A stretch of 5,567 nt of DNA from an uncultured Muribaculaceae bacterium (GTDB taxonomy: Bacteria; Bacteroidota; Bacteroidia; Bacteroidales; Muribaculaceae), in contig CAJLTZ010000116.1 in the NCBI GenBank assembly GCA_905209725.1, positions 1 through 5,567 of the forward strand. Direction: 5' to 3'. The position numbers were made by a program, and so were the translations under genes. The notes under the pieces are model-generated. The model worked only from the letters and a program-made list of their open reading frames with translations, did not search any database and was not told the DNA's origin. The stretch's first letter is position 1. Every line of letters begins with the position of its first letter. Shown one piece after another: positions 1-5,517 of the stretch.

Positions 1-15
1 GAGGCACATCTGCGA

Positions 16-49
16 CCCCTGCGTTAACATTTTTTGTGGGATGGGGTCT
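16..49. repeat. Left arm of a perfect 34-bp inverted repeat
   Basis: This 34-bp stretch begins CCCCTGCGTTAACATTTT and ends GTGGGATGGGGTCT. Its exact reverse complement lies at 5516-5549. Base-by-base comparison shows no mismatch over 34 positions; identity stops at once on both sides (15 vs 5550 and 50 vs 5515). It contains the HpaI palindrome GTTAAC but has no strong hairpin of its own. It lies 52 bp beyond the stop codon of the SIS-domain gene and reads, relative to that gene, in the same orientation as the right arm relative to pfkA. A 34-bp match is far too long for chance in 5.6 kb. Whether it is a recombination site, a dispersed repeat or a regulatory 3' element is unknown. Confidence 0.95.
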
Positions 50-64
50 TAGATTCAAAATTAT

Positions 65-88
65 GTGCCGGCACCGGTGTCGGCGACA
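65..88 (-). terminator. GC-rich palindrome cluster, possible terminator of the minus-strand operon
   Basis: Three overlapping palindromes lie 14 to 37 bp past the stop codon of the last minus-strand gene: GTGCCGGCAC at 65-74, CACCGGTG at 72-79 and TGTCGGCGACA at 78-88. On the minus-strand RNA, positions 84 to 67 can fold into a GC hairpin with one mismatch. A weak U-rich stretch (AUAAUUUUG) follows. The position fits the end of an operon, but the loop is tight and the U-tract poor, so an intrinsic terminator is only a possibility. A protein-binding site beside the 34-bp repeat is the alternative. Confidence 0.3.
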
Positions 89-101
89 GCAGGAAAGGGA
101 G

Positions 102-746
102 TTACATTTTCGACTTGTGACCGAGGTATCCTCCATGGTGGCGCTTGGCATACTCCGCTTTGGTGAAGCGTATTGTCTTCATGGTGCCCACCACGAGCAC
201 ATCTCCCATCACGGTCATCATCGTGGTGGAAGTAGTGGGAGTGAGGCCTAACGGGCACACCTCGGGATAGGGTGCTGTGACGAGCGTCACATCGGCATTG
301 TGCGCCAGAATGCTCTCGCCGTCACCCGTAATAACAATCACTGGGATATTCGGGTTCAATGCCTTAGCCAATTCTATGAGTTCGATGATTTCGCGCGTTT
401 TGCCGGAATTGGAGAGGAGGAGCATCAGGTCGTCGGGCTGGATGATGCCCAAGTCGCCATGCTGAGCCTCGGAAGGATGGAGGAATACGGCGGGAGTGCC
501 TGTGGAGCAGAATGTAGTGGCGATATTCATGGCTATCTGGCCGGCCTTTCCCATGCCTGAAGTGATGAGTTTGCCGCCACGCAGGGCCACATGCTCCGTG
601 ATCAGGTCAATGGCGCGGGCATAGCCGTCGGTGACGGGGATATGCAGCACAGCCTCAGCCTCATGGCGCAGGATGTCGCGCATCAGCGCCTCGATGTCCT
701 GCACCTCCAATTCTCTCTTATGCGGTTCAATTGTGTTTTCTGCCAT
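102..746 (-). CDS. kdsD: SIS-domain D-arabinose-5-phosphate isomerase (KdsD/KpsF/GutQ family, no CBS domains)
   Basis: This 214-residue cytoplasmic protein is predicted to interconvert ribulose-5-phosphate and arabinose-5-phosphate, the entry to the Kdo branch of LPS core synthesis. Visible motifs are SGMGKAG (63-69), the family hallmark HPSEAQHGDLG (90-100), SNSGKT (112-117), CPLGLTPTTSTT (164-175) and HHGG (203-206). By alignment from memory with E. coli KdsD (K59, H88, E111, H193), the active-site residues would be K67, H96, E119 and H203. E. coli KdsD is about 328 residues and carries two C-terminal CBS domains. Here the protein stops just after the SIS domain, and it ends in its own TAA without a frameshift, so this is the short form known from Bacteroides rather than a truncation. 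The ATG at 744-746 follows an A/T-rich leader with no Shine-Dalgarno sequence. It is the last gene of the cluster, 38 bp after the thioesterase gene. Confidence 0.88.
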   Translation of the reverse strand: MAENTIEPHKRELEVQDIEALMRDILRHEAEAVLHIPVTDGYARAIDLITEHVALRGGKLITSGMGKAGQIAMNIATTFCSTGTPAVFLHPSEAQHGDLGIIQPDDLMLLLSNSGKTREIIELIELAKALNPNIPVIVITGDGESILAHNADVTLVTAPYPEVCPLGLTPTTSTTMMTVMGDVLVVGTMKTIRFTKAEYAKRHHGGYLGHKSKM

Positions 747-784
747 CTCAAAAAAAGTTATATATAGATTGATAAGGTTAGTTT

Positions 785-1240
785 TTAATCTCTAATTGAT
801 TGATGCGTGGCTTCGGTGAGCGCCTTGCGCCAGCGCGCGGGCATCTCCATCGAGGTGCGTGCCACGGGGTCGAAGGCCACCATCACTGTCTCCGCAGCCG
901 ATTTCACGCGGCCCGTGTTCTTGTCGACCAGTATCTGCTGGAGCACGAAACTTCTGTCGTGAACCTCCTTGCAGCGGGTGTAGACCGCAATCTCGTCGCC
1001 GAAATATACGGGCTCGATATAGCAGCAGTCCACATTGGCAAGCACTGTCTCCACCTTGCGCCAGTCCATTCCTCCGTTGTCCTTGAGGATATGCTCGAAA
1101 TAGTAGGCTTTGCCGGTGTCGTAGAATGAGAAATATACGGTATTGTTCAGGTGACCGAGGATGTCGATGTCGTTGAATCGGATCTGGAGGTCAACCGAGT
1201 GGTCGAAATCTGAAACAGGTGGAAGGGTATGGGGATCCAT
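785..1240 (-). CDS. Acyl-CoA thioesterase, 4HBT (hotdog-fold) family
   Basis: This 151-residue protein has a single 4-hydroxybenzoyl-CoA thioesterase-type hotdog domain of the YbgC/FadM class. The signature RFNDIDILGHLNNTVYF lies at residues 21-37; D24 or D26 and H30 to N33 form the usual active-site region. YIEPVYFGDEI (74-84) and the SAAETVMVAFD strand (114-124) follow, as in the family. It probably hydrolyses an acyl-CoA; chain length and physiological substrate cannot be read from sequence. The frame stays open upstream to 1474, but that part overlaps the DUF721 gene and encodes arginine/proline-rich shadow sequence. The ATG at 1238-1240 puts the domain about 20 residues from the start, which is normal. 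The last residues (ATHQSIRD) come from CAATCA-type repeat sequence at the gene end and are probably not functional. Confidence 0.85.
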   Translation of the reverse strand: MDPHTLPPVSDFDHSVDLQIRFNDIDILGHLNNTVYFSFYDTGKAYYFEHILKDNGGMDWRKVETVLANVDCCYIEPVYFGDEIAVYTRCKEVHDRSFVLQQILVDKNTGRVKSAAETVMVAFDPVARTSMEMPARWRKALTEATHQSIRD

Positions 1241-1265
1241 TCTTTTCTGATTTATGATTCTTTTT

Positions 1266-1284
1266 GATTGAGGATTGAGGATTA
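1266..1284. repeat. Short 7-bp tandem repeat at the DUF721/thioesterase junction
   Basis: The unit GATTGAG occurs twice in a row (1266-1279), followed by a partial copy GATTA that supplies the TAA stop codon of the DUF721 gene (1282-1284). On the coding strand it reads CTCAATC. The array is short but matches the style of the repeats in the other gaps of this cluster. The rest of the 41-bp gap (1241-1265) is A/T-rich and contains TTATGATT, also seen at 1597-1604 in the next gap upstream. Confidence 0.6.
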
Positions 1285-1575
1285 TGAGGTGAAGCGGATG
1301 TCGGTGAGGGTGCTTCGGCCAATGGCTTCGTTGATGGCCGCCACGAGTTGGGAGCGGCTTGCGTGAAGTTCCTGACGCAGGGGAGCCGATGGTACGCTGA
1401 CGGTCATCACGCCGTTGCGCACGTCGGGGCGCCCTGTGAGCGCGGCAAGATGCCTGCCGATTATGGAGGGCCATAACTGCACGGCCTTCCTTTCGTCGAG
1501 CCTGGGGAGCATGTTCTCGCTCTCCACAAGCTTGCGCATCAGATCTCCTATCGCCTCAGGATAAACGCGTTTCAC
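1282..1575 (-). CDS. dciA: DUF721 / DciA-family protein, probable replicative helicase-associated factor
   Basis: This 97-residue protein matches the compact DUF721 domain. It has an N-terminal MKRxxPEAIGDLMRKLV segment, a central W-containing helix (AVQLWPSIIGRHLAALT, 31-47) and the strand-plus-helix pattern GVMTVSVPSAPLRQELHASRSQLVAAIN (55-82). Members of the DciA family act with the replicative helicase DnaB at initiation in bacteria that lack DnaC/DnaI. For this short Bacteroidales form, that role is inferred from the family. The start is GTG (1573-1575): a stop codon lies two codons upstream and the next ATG would delete the conserved first 12 residues. AGGAG abuts the GTG directly, too close for normal Shine-Dalgarno spacing. 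It lies 21 bp downstream of recF, a widely seen pairing that supports the assignment. Confidence 0.82.
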   Translation of the reverse strand: MKRVYPEAIGDLMRKLVESENMLPRLDERKAVQLWPSIIGRHLAALTGRPDVRNGVMTVSVPSAPLRQELHASRSQLVAAINEAIGRSTLTDIRFTS

Positions 1576-1581
1576 CTCCTA

Positions 1582-1620
1582 ATGATTGATGATTCTTTAT
1601 GATTGATGATTTATGATTGA
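1582..1620. repeat. ATGATTGATGATT repeats between recF and the DUF721 gene
   Basis: A 13-bp sequence ATGATTGATGATT occurs exactly at 1582-1594 and again at 1599-1611, with a partial third copy ATGATTGA at 1613-1620. On the coding strand it reads AATCATCAATCAT. The array fills the whole gap between the two genes and runs into the 3' end of recF, where it encodes the final residues SIINHQS and the TAA stop. No hairpin or promoter-like motif was seen in it. Confidence 0.8.
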
Positions 1621-2706
1621 GAATTTGCCTGAGTCTACGTGGAATAACTTGCTTGGGCCTTTCACCCGGGCGAGGGTTTCGTTGAGGTGCTGGCGGTTGG
1701 TGTCGGTGATGAATATCTGGCCGAAGGTGTCCCGGCCGCTGACAATCTCCATGATTCTGCCCACGCGCTCGGAGTCGAGTTTGTCGAAGATGTCGTCGAG
1801 CAATAAGATTGGCGTCAGTCCGCTCGACTCGCGGAGGTAGTCGTGGATGGCGAGGCGCAGGGCGATTGTGAAGGATTTCACCTGCCCCTGGCTGCCGAGG
1901 CGGCGCATGGAATACTGGCCGAGATGGGTCACGAGGTCGTCGCGATGCGGGCCTGCCGATGTAAAACCGAGTGCGAGGTCGCGTGCCCGCTGCGCGTCGA
2001 ATACTTCTGCGAGGGTGGCGTCGCTGAGTACGCTGCGGTATTCGAGCGAGGCCGTCTCCGCGTCGCCGGAGATGCGCGAATAGTAGGCGGCAAAACCGGG
2101 TGCGAGCTGCTCGGTCCATTTTTTACGGGCTGCGAACACTCCTGCGGCGGCTTCGGCCATGGTGGCCTCCACAGCCTCATAGAGCAGCCGGTCGCCGATG
2201 CCGGCACGCAGCATCTTGTTGCGGCTCTCCAGCGCCTTGTTGTAGCGGATGAGGCGCGGCAGATAGGTGGGGTCGGCCTGCGAGATCACCATGTCCATCA
2301 GGCGGCGGCGCACTTCGCCGGCACCGGTGACTATCTCGCTGTCGGCCGGAGTGACCGACACTATCGGGAAACGCCCGATATGCTCCGATATCCTGTTGTA
2401 TTCCTTGTCGTTGCGCCGCAGCGTCTTCCCCTTTCCCTTCACTATGCCACAACTTACGCTCTCCTCCTGGCCGGCATCCATCCTGTAATGCCCCTTCACC
2501 ATCAGCATATCCCCGCCGTGGGTGATAAGCGCCGACTCCGGCATTGAAGTCATCGGCCGGGCCATGCTCAGCAGGTGGATGGCCTCAAGAAGGTTGCTCT
2601 TCCCCATACCGTTCAGGCCGATGAGGCAGTTCACCCCGCCGCAGAATTCCATCTGCGCTTCGGGGATGTTCTTGAAATTCACTATCTCGAGATTGGTGAG
2701 CTGCAC
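1597..2706 (-). CDS. recF: RecF, ATP-binding DNA replication/repair protein
   Basis: This 369-residue SMC-like ABC ATPase acts with RecO and RecR to load RecA at single-strand gaps. Visible motifs are Walker A GLNGMGKSN (30-38), the RecF signature TPADSEIVTGAGEVRRRLMD (119-138), TSAGPHRDDL (249-258), the ABC-signature region GSQGQVKSFTIAL (271-283), Walker B ILLLDDIFDKLD (300-311) and ITDTN (333-337). Length is normal for Bacteroidales RecF. The start is GTG at 2704-2706: an in-frame TGA lies three codons upstream, and residues 1-13 (VQLTNLEIVNFKN) align with the usual RecF N-terminus, so a later ATG would cut the domain. The last seven residues are read from intergenic-type repeat sequence. 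recF is followed closely by the DUF721 gene; dnaA and dnaN are not present nearby. Confidence 0.95.
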   Translation of the reverse strand: MQLTNLEIVNFKNIPEAQMEFCGGVNCLIGLNGMGKSNLLEAIHLLSMARPMTSMPESALITHGGDMLMVKGHYRMDAGQEESVSCGIVKGKGKTLRRNDKEYNRISEHIGRFPIVSVTPADSEIVTGAGEVRRRLMDMVISQADPTYLPRLIRYNKALESRNKMLRAGIGDRLLYEAVEATMAEAAAGVFAARKKWTEQLAPGFAAYYSRISGDAETASLEYRSVLSDATLAEVFDAQRARDLALGFTSAGPHRDDLVTHLGQYSMRRLGSQGQVKSFTIALRLAIHDYLRESSGLTPILLLDDIFDKLDSERVGRIMEIVSGRDTFGQIFITDTNRQHLNETLARVKGPSKLFHVDSGKFSIINHQS

Positions 2707-2723
2707 GGCTTTTCAGGTATTAG

Positions 2724-2758
2724 GTCAGAAGTCAGAGGTCAGAGGTTAGAGGTCAGAA
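2724..2758. repeat. Five 7-bp tandem repeats between upp and recF
   Basis: Five consecutive 7-bp units read GTCAGAA, GTCAGAG, GTCAGAG, GTTAGAG, GTCAGAA (2724-2758). On the coding strand the unit is CTCTGAC. The array fills most of the 54-bp gap and stops 2 bp before the upp stop codon. No TAnnTTTG promoter core is present in this gap, so recF is probably co-transcribed with upp through the repeat. Similar TCTGAC arrays are common in intergenic DNA of Bacteroidales; their function is not known to me. Confidence 0.9.
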
Positions 2759-2760
2759 GA

Positions 2761-3423
2761 TTATTCCTTTTCGCCGTAGGCGAGGTCGCCGGCGTCGCCG
2801 AGACCGGGCACTATGTAGCTGTGGGCGTTGACCTCCTCGTCGATGGCGCCGCACCAGATGGTGGTGATGTCCTGCGGGAAATGCTCCTCCACATATTCCA
2901 CGCCTCTGCGTGAGGCAATCACCGACGCCACATGAATCTCAGCCGGCATTCCTTTCGAAAGCAATGCCCTGTAGGCGAGTTCCATGGAACTTCCTGTGGC
3001 GAGCATCGGATCCACGAGCAGAAGTGTCTTTCCCTCGATGGAGGGGGAGGCAAGATATTCTATCAGCACGTCGAATGTGTCGCCACCCTTCTCCTTGTAG
3101 CGGCGATAGGCCGACACGAAGGCGTTTTCGGCATGGTCGTAGAGGGAGAGGAATCCGTGGTGAAACGGGAGGCCGGCGCGCAGGATGGTGGCGAGCACCA
3201 CGCGGTCGCTGATATCCTGGCATGTGCATGTGCCGAGGGGGGTCTCCACATCCACGTCGCGATAATGCAGGCGCTTCGAGATCTCATAAGCCATAATCTG
3301 GCCGATGCGGTCGAGATTGGTGCGGAATCGCATCGGGTCGCGCTGGATGCTGGTGTCGCGCAATTCCAGCATATAGCGGCTCACAAGACTCGGACGGTCT
3401 GCGAAATTGATTACTTCCATCAT
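2761..3423 (-). CDS. upp: Uracil phosphoribosyltransferase
   Basis: This 220-residue cytosolic enzyme converts uracil and PRPP to UMP in pyrimidine salvage. Visible motifs are ILRAGLPFHHGFLSLYD (80-96), the PRPP-binding loop VDPMLATGSS (137-146) and the C-terminal uracil-binding segment YIVPGLGDAGDLAYG (203-217). Length is close to the usual 208 to 220. Two ATG codons stand in tandem (3421-3423 and 3418-3420); either could start the protein, with a difference of one residue. The leader is A/T-rich without a Shine-Dalgarno motif. The gene lies 77 bp after ribF, a gap that holds a promoter and a 9-bp tandem repeat, so it is likely expressed at least partly on its own. Confidence 0.95.
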   Translation of the reverse strand: MMEVINFADRPSLVSRYMLELRDTSIQRDPMRFRTNLDRIGQIMAYEISKRLHYRDVDVETPLGTCTCQDISDRVVLATILRAGLPFHHGFLSLYDHAENAFVSAYRRYKEKGGDTFDVLIEYLASPSIEGKTLLLVDPMLATGSSMELAYRALLSKGMPAEIHVASVIASRRGVEYVEEHFPQDITTIWCGAIDEEVNAHSYIVPGLGDAGDLAYGEKE

Positions 3424-3440
3424 AATCTTCTATCTATTTT

Positions 3441-3493
3441 GTCTAATTAGTCTAATTAGTCTAATTGGTCTAATTAGTCTAATTGGTCTAATT
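3441..3493. repeat. Six-copy 9-bp tandem repeat in the predicted upp leader
   Basis: The 9-bp unit GTCTAATTA or GTCTAATTG is repeated five full times plus an 8-base copy, in the order A, A, G, A, G, partial. On the upp coding strand the unit reads TAATTAGAC. It begins 17 bp upstream of the first upp ATG and ends 2 bp from the predicted -7 element. A transcript from that promoter would therefore carry nearly the whole array as its 5' leader. Copies differ only at the last base, which suggests recent expansion or ongoing slippage. Confidence 0.95.
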
Positions 3494-3495
3494 CC

Positions 3496-3527
3496 CAAAG
3501 TTAATAAAAAATTTGCAACGGGGCAAA
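3496..3527 (-). promoter_or_regulatory. Bacteroidota-type promoter for upp
   Basis: On the minus strand, TTTG (3527-3524) is followed after exactly 20 bp by TAACTTTG (3503-3496). This matches the Bacteroidota primary sigma consensus, -33 TTTG and -7 TAnnTTTG, with 19 to 21 bp spacing. The TAA of the -7 element is also the ribF stop codon. The expected start of transcription is near 3488-3491, giving a leader of roughly 65 to 70 nt. It is the only site in the window where both elements were found at correct spacing. Confidence 0.65.
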
Positions 3528-4415
3528 GTTTTTTAAACTCTCGAGATCGCGCGCGATTTGCGTGCTGAGCGAATCGAGGGAGTCGAATTTCACCTCCTCA
3601 CGTATAAATCTTTGAAACTCAATACGCAAATGTCGGCCATAGAGGTCGCCAGAGAAGCCGGGGATATGGGTTTCGATGGTGATGTGGCCATTGCTTTCCA
3701 CGGTGGGACGCCGGCCGATGTTGACCAATGCGGGGCGGGGCAGGTCGGCATCCACCCGGGCCGAGGCTGCATAGACGCCCGCGCGGGGAGTCAGCAGGCC
3801 GGGGGCGGGAAGGATGTTGGCGGTGGGGAAATGGATTGTGCGTCCGATGGCACGGCCATGCACCACCTCTCCCTCTCTGCTGAAGGGGCGGCCAAGCAAC
3901 AAGGCGGCCTCCTCCACGTTGCCCTCGGCAAGCAGGGCGCGGATGCGGCTGCTGCTCACTCCGGGCAACGCCGTGGCACGCTCCACGCGTACCCCCTCTT
4001 CGGCGCCGATGCGCTGGAAATCAGTAAGTGTCAACTGCTTGCCGTCGCATCCGAAAGTGTGGTCGTGGCCCATCAGAAGGAGGGTCACGCCCAGGTCGCG
4101 GCGCAGGCGCGCCAGCCATTCGCGGGCCGTGAGCCCCATCAGCTCACGAGTGAAGGAATAGACGCTTGCCTCCACACCTGTGGCGCCGAGAAGGTGCAGG
4201 CGCTCGGCTGCCGTGGTGAGAAGCGATGGCACACGCTCCGGCGCCACCACCTCCAGAGGATGACGGTCGAATGTGACCACCACAGGCTCGAGACCCTCTT
4301 CCGAGGCGCGGCGCTCCAGCTGCCCTATCACGTCGAGATGACCGCGGTGCACTCCGTCGAATGTGCCGATTGTGGCCGCGCGGCCATTCGGTTTCCGATT
4401 TTTTTCGCAAATCAT
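3501..4415 (-). CDS. ribF: Bifunctional riboflavin kinase / FAD synthetase
   Basis: This 304-residue enzyme phosphorylates riboflavin to FMN and adenylylates FMN to FAD. The N-terminal nucleotidyltransferase domain shows TIGTFDGVHRGH (15-26), MGHDHTFG (115-122) and the VSSSRIR loop (153-159). The C-terminal riboflavin kinase domain shows GRAIGRTIHFPTAN (187-200), GVYAA (213-217), NIGRRPT (232-238), the region of the likely catalytic glutamate ETHI (248-251) and DLYGR (257-261). Length is normal for the family. The ATG at 4413-4415 lies 14 residues before the conserved core and no other start is available between. A TAACTTTGC -7 motif ends 3 bp before this ATG, so the transcript may be nearly leaderless. 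It is first in the minus-strand cluster and divergent from pfkA. No FMN riboswitch was recognised in the 121-bp upstream gap. Confidence 0.95.
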   Translation of the reverse strand: MICEKNRKPNGRAATIGTFDGVHRGHLDVIGQLERRASEEGLEPVVVTFDRHPLEVVAPERVPSLLTTAAERLHLLGATGVEASVYSFTRELMGLTAREWLARLRRDLGVTLLLMGHDHTFGCDGKQLTLTDFQRIGAEEGVRVERATALPGVSSSRIRALLAEGNVEEAALLLGRPFSREGEVVHGRAIGRTIHFPTANILPAPGLLTPRAGVYAASARVDADLPRPALVNIGRRPTVESNGHITIETHIPGFSGDLYGRHLRIEFQRFIREEVKFDSLDSLSTQIARDLESLKNFAPLQIFY

Positions 4416-4418
4416 GCT

Positions 4419-4427
4419 GCAAAGTTA
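4419..4427 (-). promoter_or_regulatory. Possible -7 element upstream of ribF
   Basis: On the minus strand TAACTTTGC matches TAnnTTTGC exactly. No TTTG is found 19 to 21 bp upstream, so only half the promoter is visible. If used, transcription would begin at or within a few bases of the ribF ATG, giving a very short or absent leader. Confidence 0.4.
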
Positions 4428-4439
4428 ATAAATTTTGCT

Positions 4440-4448
4440 TACTTTTGC
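4440..4448 (+). promoter_or_regulatory. Possible -7 element upstream of pfkA
   Basis: TACTTTTGC matches TAnnTTTGC exactly. The expected -33 TTTG is missing at 19 to 21 bp; TTTTGC at 4434-4438 is too close to serve. Transcription would start near 4453-4456 and give a leader of about 80 nt, ending in an A-rich stretch before the ATG, as is usual in Bacteroidota. Confidence 0.45.
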
Positions 4449-4465
4449 TGAATCATCCGTTGCAT

Positions 4466-4498
4466 CCGGGGCCATCACCGCAACCCAAAGCGCCCCGG
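4466..4498 (+). other. GC stem-loop in the predicted pfkA leader
   Basis: CCGGGGC (4466-4472) is the exact reverse complement of GCCCCGG (4492-4498), leaving a 19-base loop; T4465 and G4499 could add a wobble pair. The stem would lie inside the predicted pfkA mRNA leader, about 38 bases before the ATG. There is no T-tract after it, so it is not an intrinsic terminator. It may be a leader structure or an operator, or it may be chance in GC-rich DNA. Confidence 0.35.
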
Positions 4499-4536
4499 GA
4501 GTGTTAATCTAAGAAAAGAAGCATAAAAACACCACT

Positions 4537-5517
4537 ATGAATAACGTCAAGTCAATCGGTATCCTCACGTCGGGCGGCGACGCTCCCGGCATGAACGCAG
4601 CCATCCGCGCGGTGACCCGCGCAGGCATCTTCGCAGGTTTCAAGGTCTATGGCATCTACCGCGGCTACCGCGGCCTCATTTATGACGAGATTGAGGAATT
4701 TTCCACGCAGAATGTGTCGAACATCATCCAGCGTGGCGGCACCATACTTAAGACAGCCCGTTGCAAGGAGTTCCAGACTCCGGAGGGACGCCAGTGCGCC
4801 TACGACGTGCTGAAGCGCCGCGGCATCGACTCGCTGGTGGTGATTGGCGGCGACGGCTCTCTCACGGGCGCCCGCATCTTCGGCAATGAGTTCCAGATTC
4901 CCATCGTGGGCCTCCCCGGCACTATCGACAATGACCTTTACGGCACCGACACCACCATCGGCTACGACACCGCGCTCAATACCATCATGGAGTGTGTGGA
5001 CAAAATCCGCGACACCGCCACCTCCCACGAGCGCCTCTTCTTCATCGAGGTGATGGGACGCGACGCCGGATTCCTGGCGCTTAACGGCGCGATTGCATCC
5101 GGAGCCGAGGCGGCCATCATCCCCGAGATCTCCACACAGGTCGACCAGTTGTCGGAACTCATCAAGAACGGCTTCCGGAAGTCGAAAAATTCCTCGATAG
5201 TGCTTGTGGCCGAAAGCCCGATCACAGGGGGCGCGATGGGACTGGCACAGCGTGTGAAGGAGGAATATCCGGGCTACGACGTGCGCGTCACCATCCTTGG
5301 CCACCTGCAGCGCGGCGGATCGCCTACGGCCCACGACCGCATCCTCGCCTCGCGCATGGGAGCGGCAGCCGTTGACGCGCTACTCGACGACCAGCGCAAC
5401 GTGATGATCGGCGTCAAGAACGATGAAATAGTTTACGTGCCCTTCACCAAGGCCATCAAGAACGACAAGCCCATCAATCCCGAGCTCCTCTCCACCCTGC
5501 GAAGACTCTCTATTTAG
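4537..5517 (+). CDS. pfkA: ATP-dependent 6-phosphofructokinase
   Basis: This 326-residue cytosolic enzyme converts fructose-6-phosphate and ATP to fructose-1,6-bisphosphate, the committed step of glycolysis. Visible motifs are SGGDAPGMNA (12-21), GGTILKTAR (67-75), GGDGS (104-108), the catalytic PGTIDND (127-133), MGRDAGF (173-179) and HLQRGGSPTAHDR (256-268). Glycine 107 follows the GGD aspartate, where pyrophosphate-dependent enzymes have aspartate, so ATP should be the donor. Length fits the short bacterial PfkA class (about 320), and the protein closely resembles Bacteroides PfkA. The ATG at 4537-4539 follows an A-rich leader and places the glycine-rich loop at the usual position. The TAG stop (5515-5517) overlaps the right inverted-repeat arm by two bases. 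No terminator hairpin is visible before the window ends. Confidence 0.97.
   Translation: MNNVKSIGILTSGGDAPGMNAAIRAVTRAGIFAGFKVYGIYRGYRGLIYDEIEEFSTQNVSNIIQRGGTILKTARCKEFQTPEGRQCAYDVLKRRGIDSLVVIGGDGSLTGARIFGNEFQIPIVGLPGTIDNDLYGTDTTIGYDTALNTIMECVDKIRDTATSHERLFFIEVMGRDAGFLALNGAIASGAEAAIIPEISTQVDQLSELIKNGFRKSKNSSIVLVAESPITGGAMGLAQRVKEEYPGYDVRVTILGHLQRGGSPTAHDRILASRMGAAAVDALLDDQRNVMIGVKNDEIVYVPFTKAIKNDKPINPELLSTLRRLSI

Noticed and set aside
747..784. Separate promoter for the SIS-domain gene
   Set aside because: The minus strand has TAACTTTTTTTG, which has the wrong spacing for TAnnTTTG, and there is no TTTG at -33 distance.
1241..1474. N-terminal extension of the thioesterase frame
   Set aside because: It overlaps the DUF721 gene and is arginine/proline-rich; the ATG at 1240 gives a normal family length.
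1843..2547. 234-codon open frame antisense to recF
   Set aside because: Composition is shadow-like and there is no known motif, promoter or fitting start; recF motifs cover the same DNA.
3441..3493. CRISPR-like array
   Set aside because: Units are 9 bp and directly adjacent, with no spacers, and no cas gene is present.
3558..4451. 297-codon open frame antisense to ribF
   Set aside because: It mirrors ribF almost end to end and has no recognisable domain. Its length follows from GC-rich codon use in ribF, whose motifs are clear.
4416..4536. FMN riboswitch upstream of ribF
   Set aside because: The predicted ribF transcript has almost no leader, and no conserved RFN-element sequence was seen.
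4552..5334. 260-codon open frame antisense to pfkA
   Set aside because: It lies wholly inside pfkA, which has a full set of family motifs; no independent evidence of coding.
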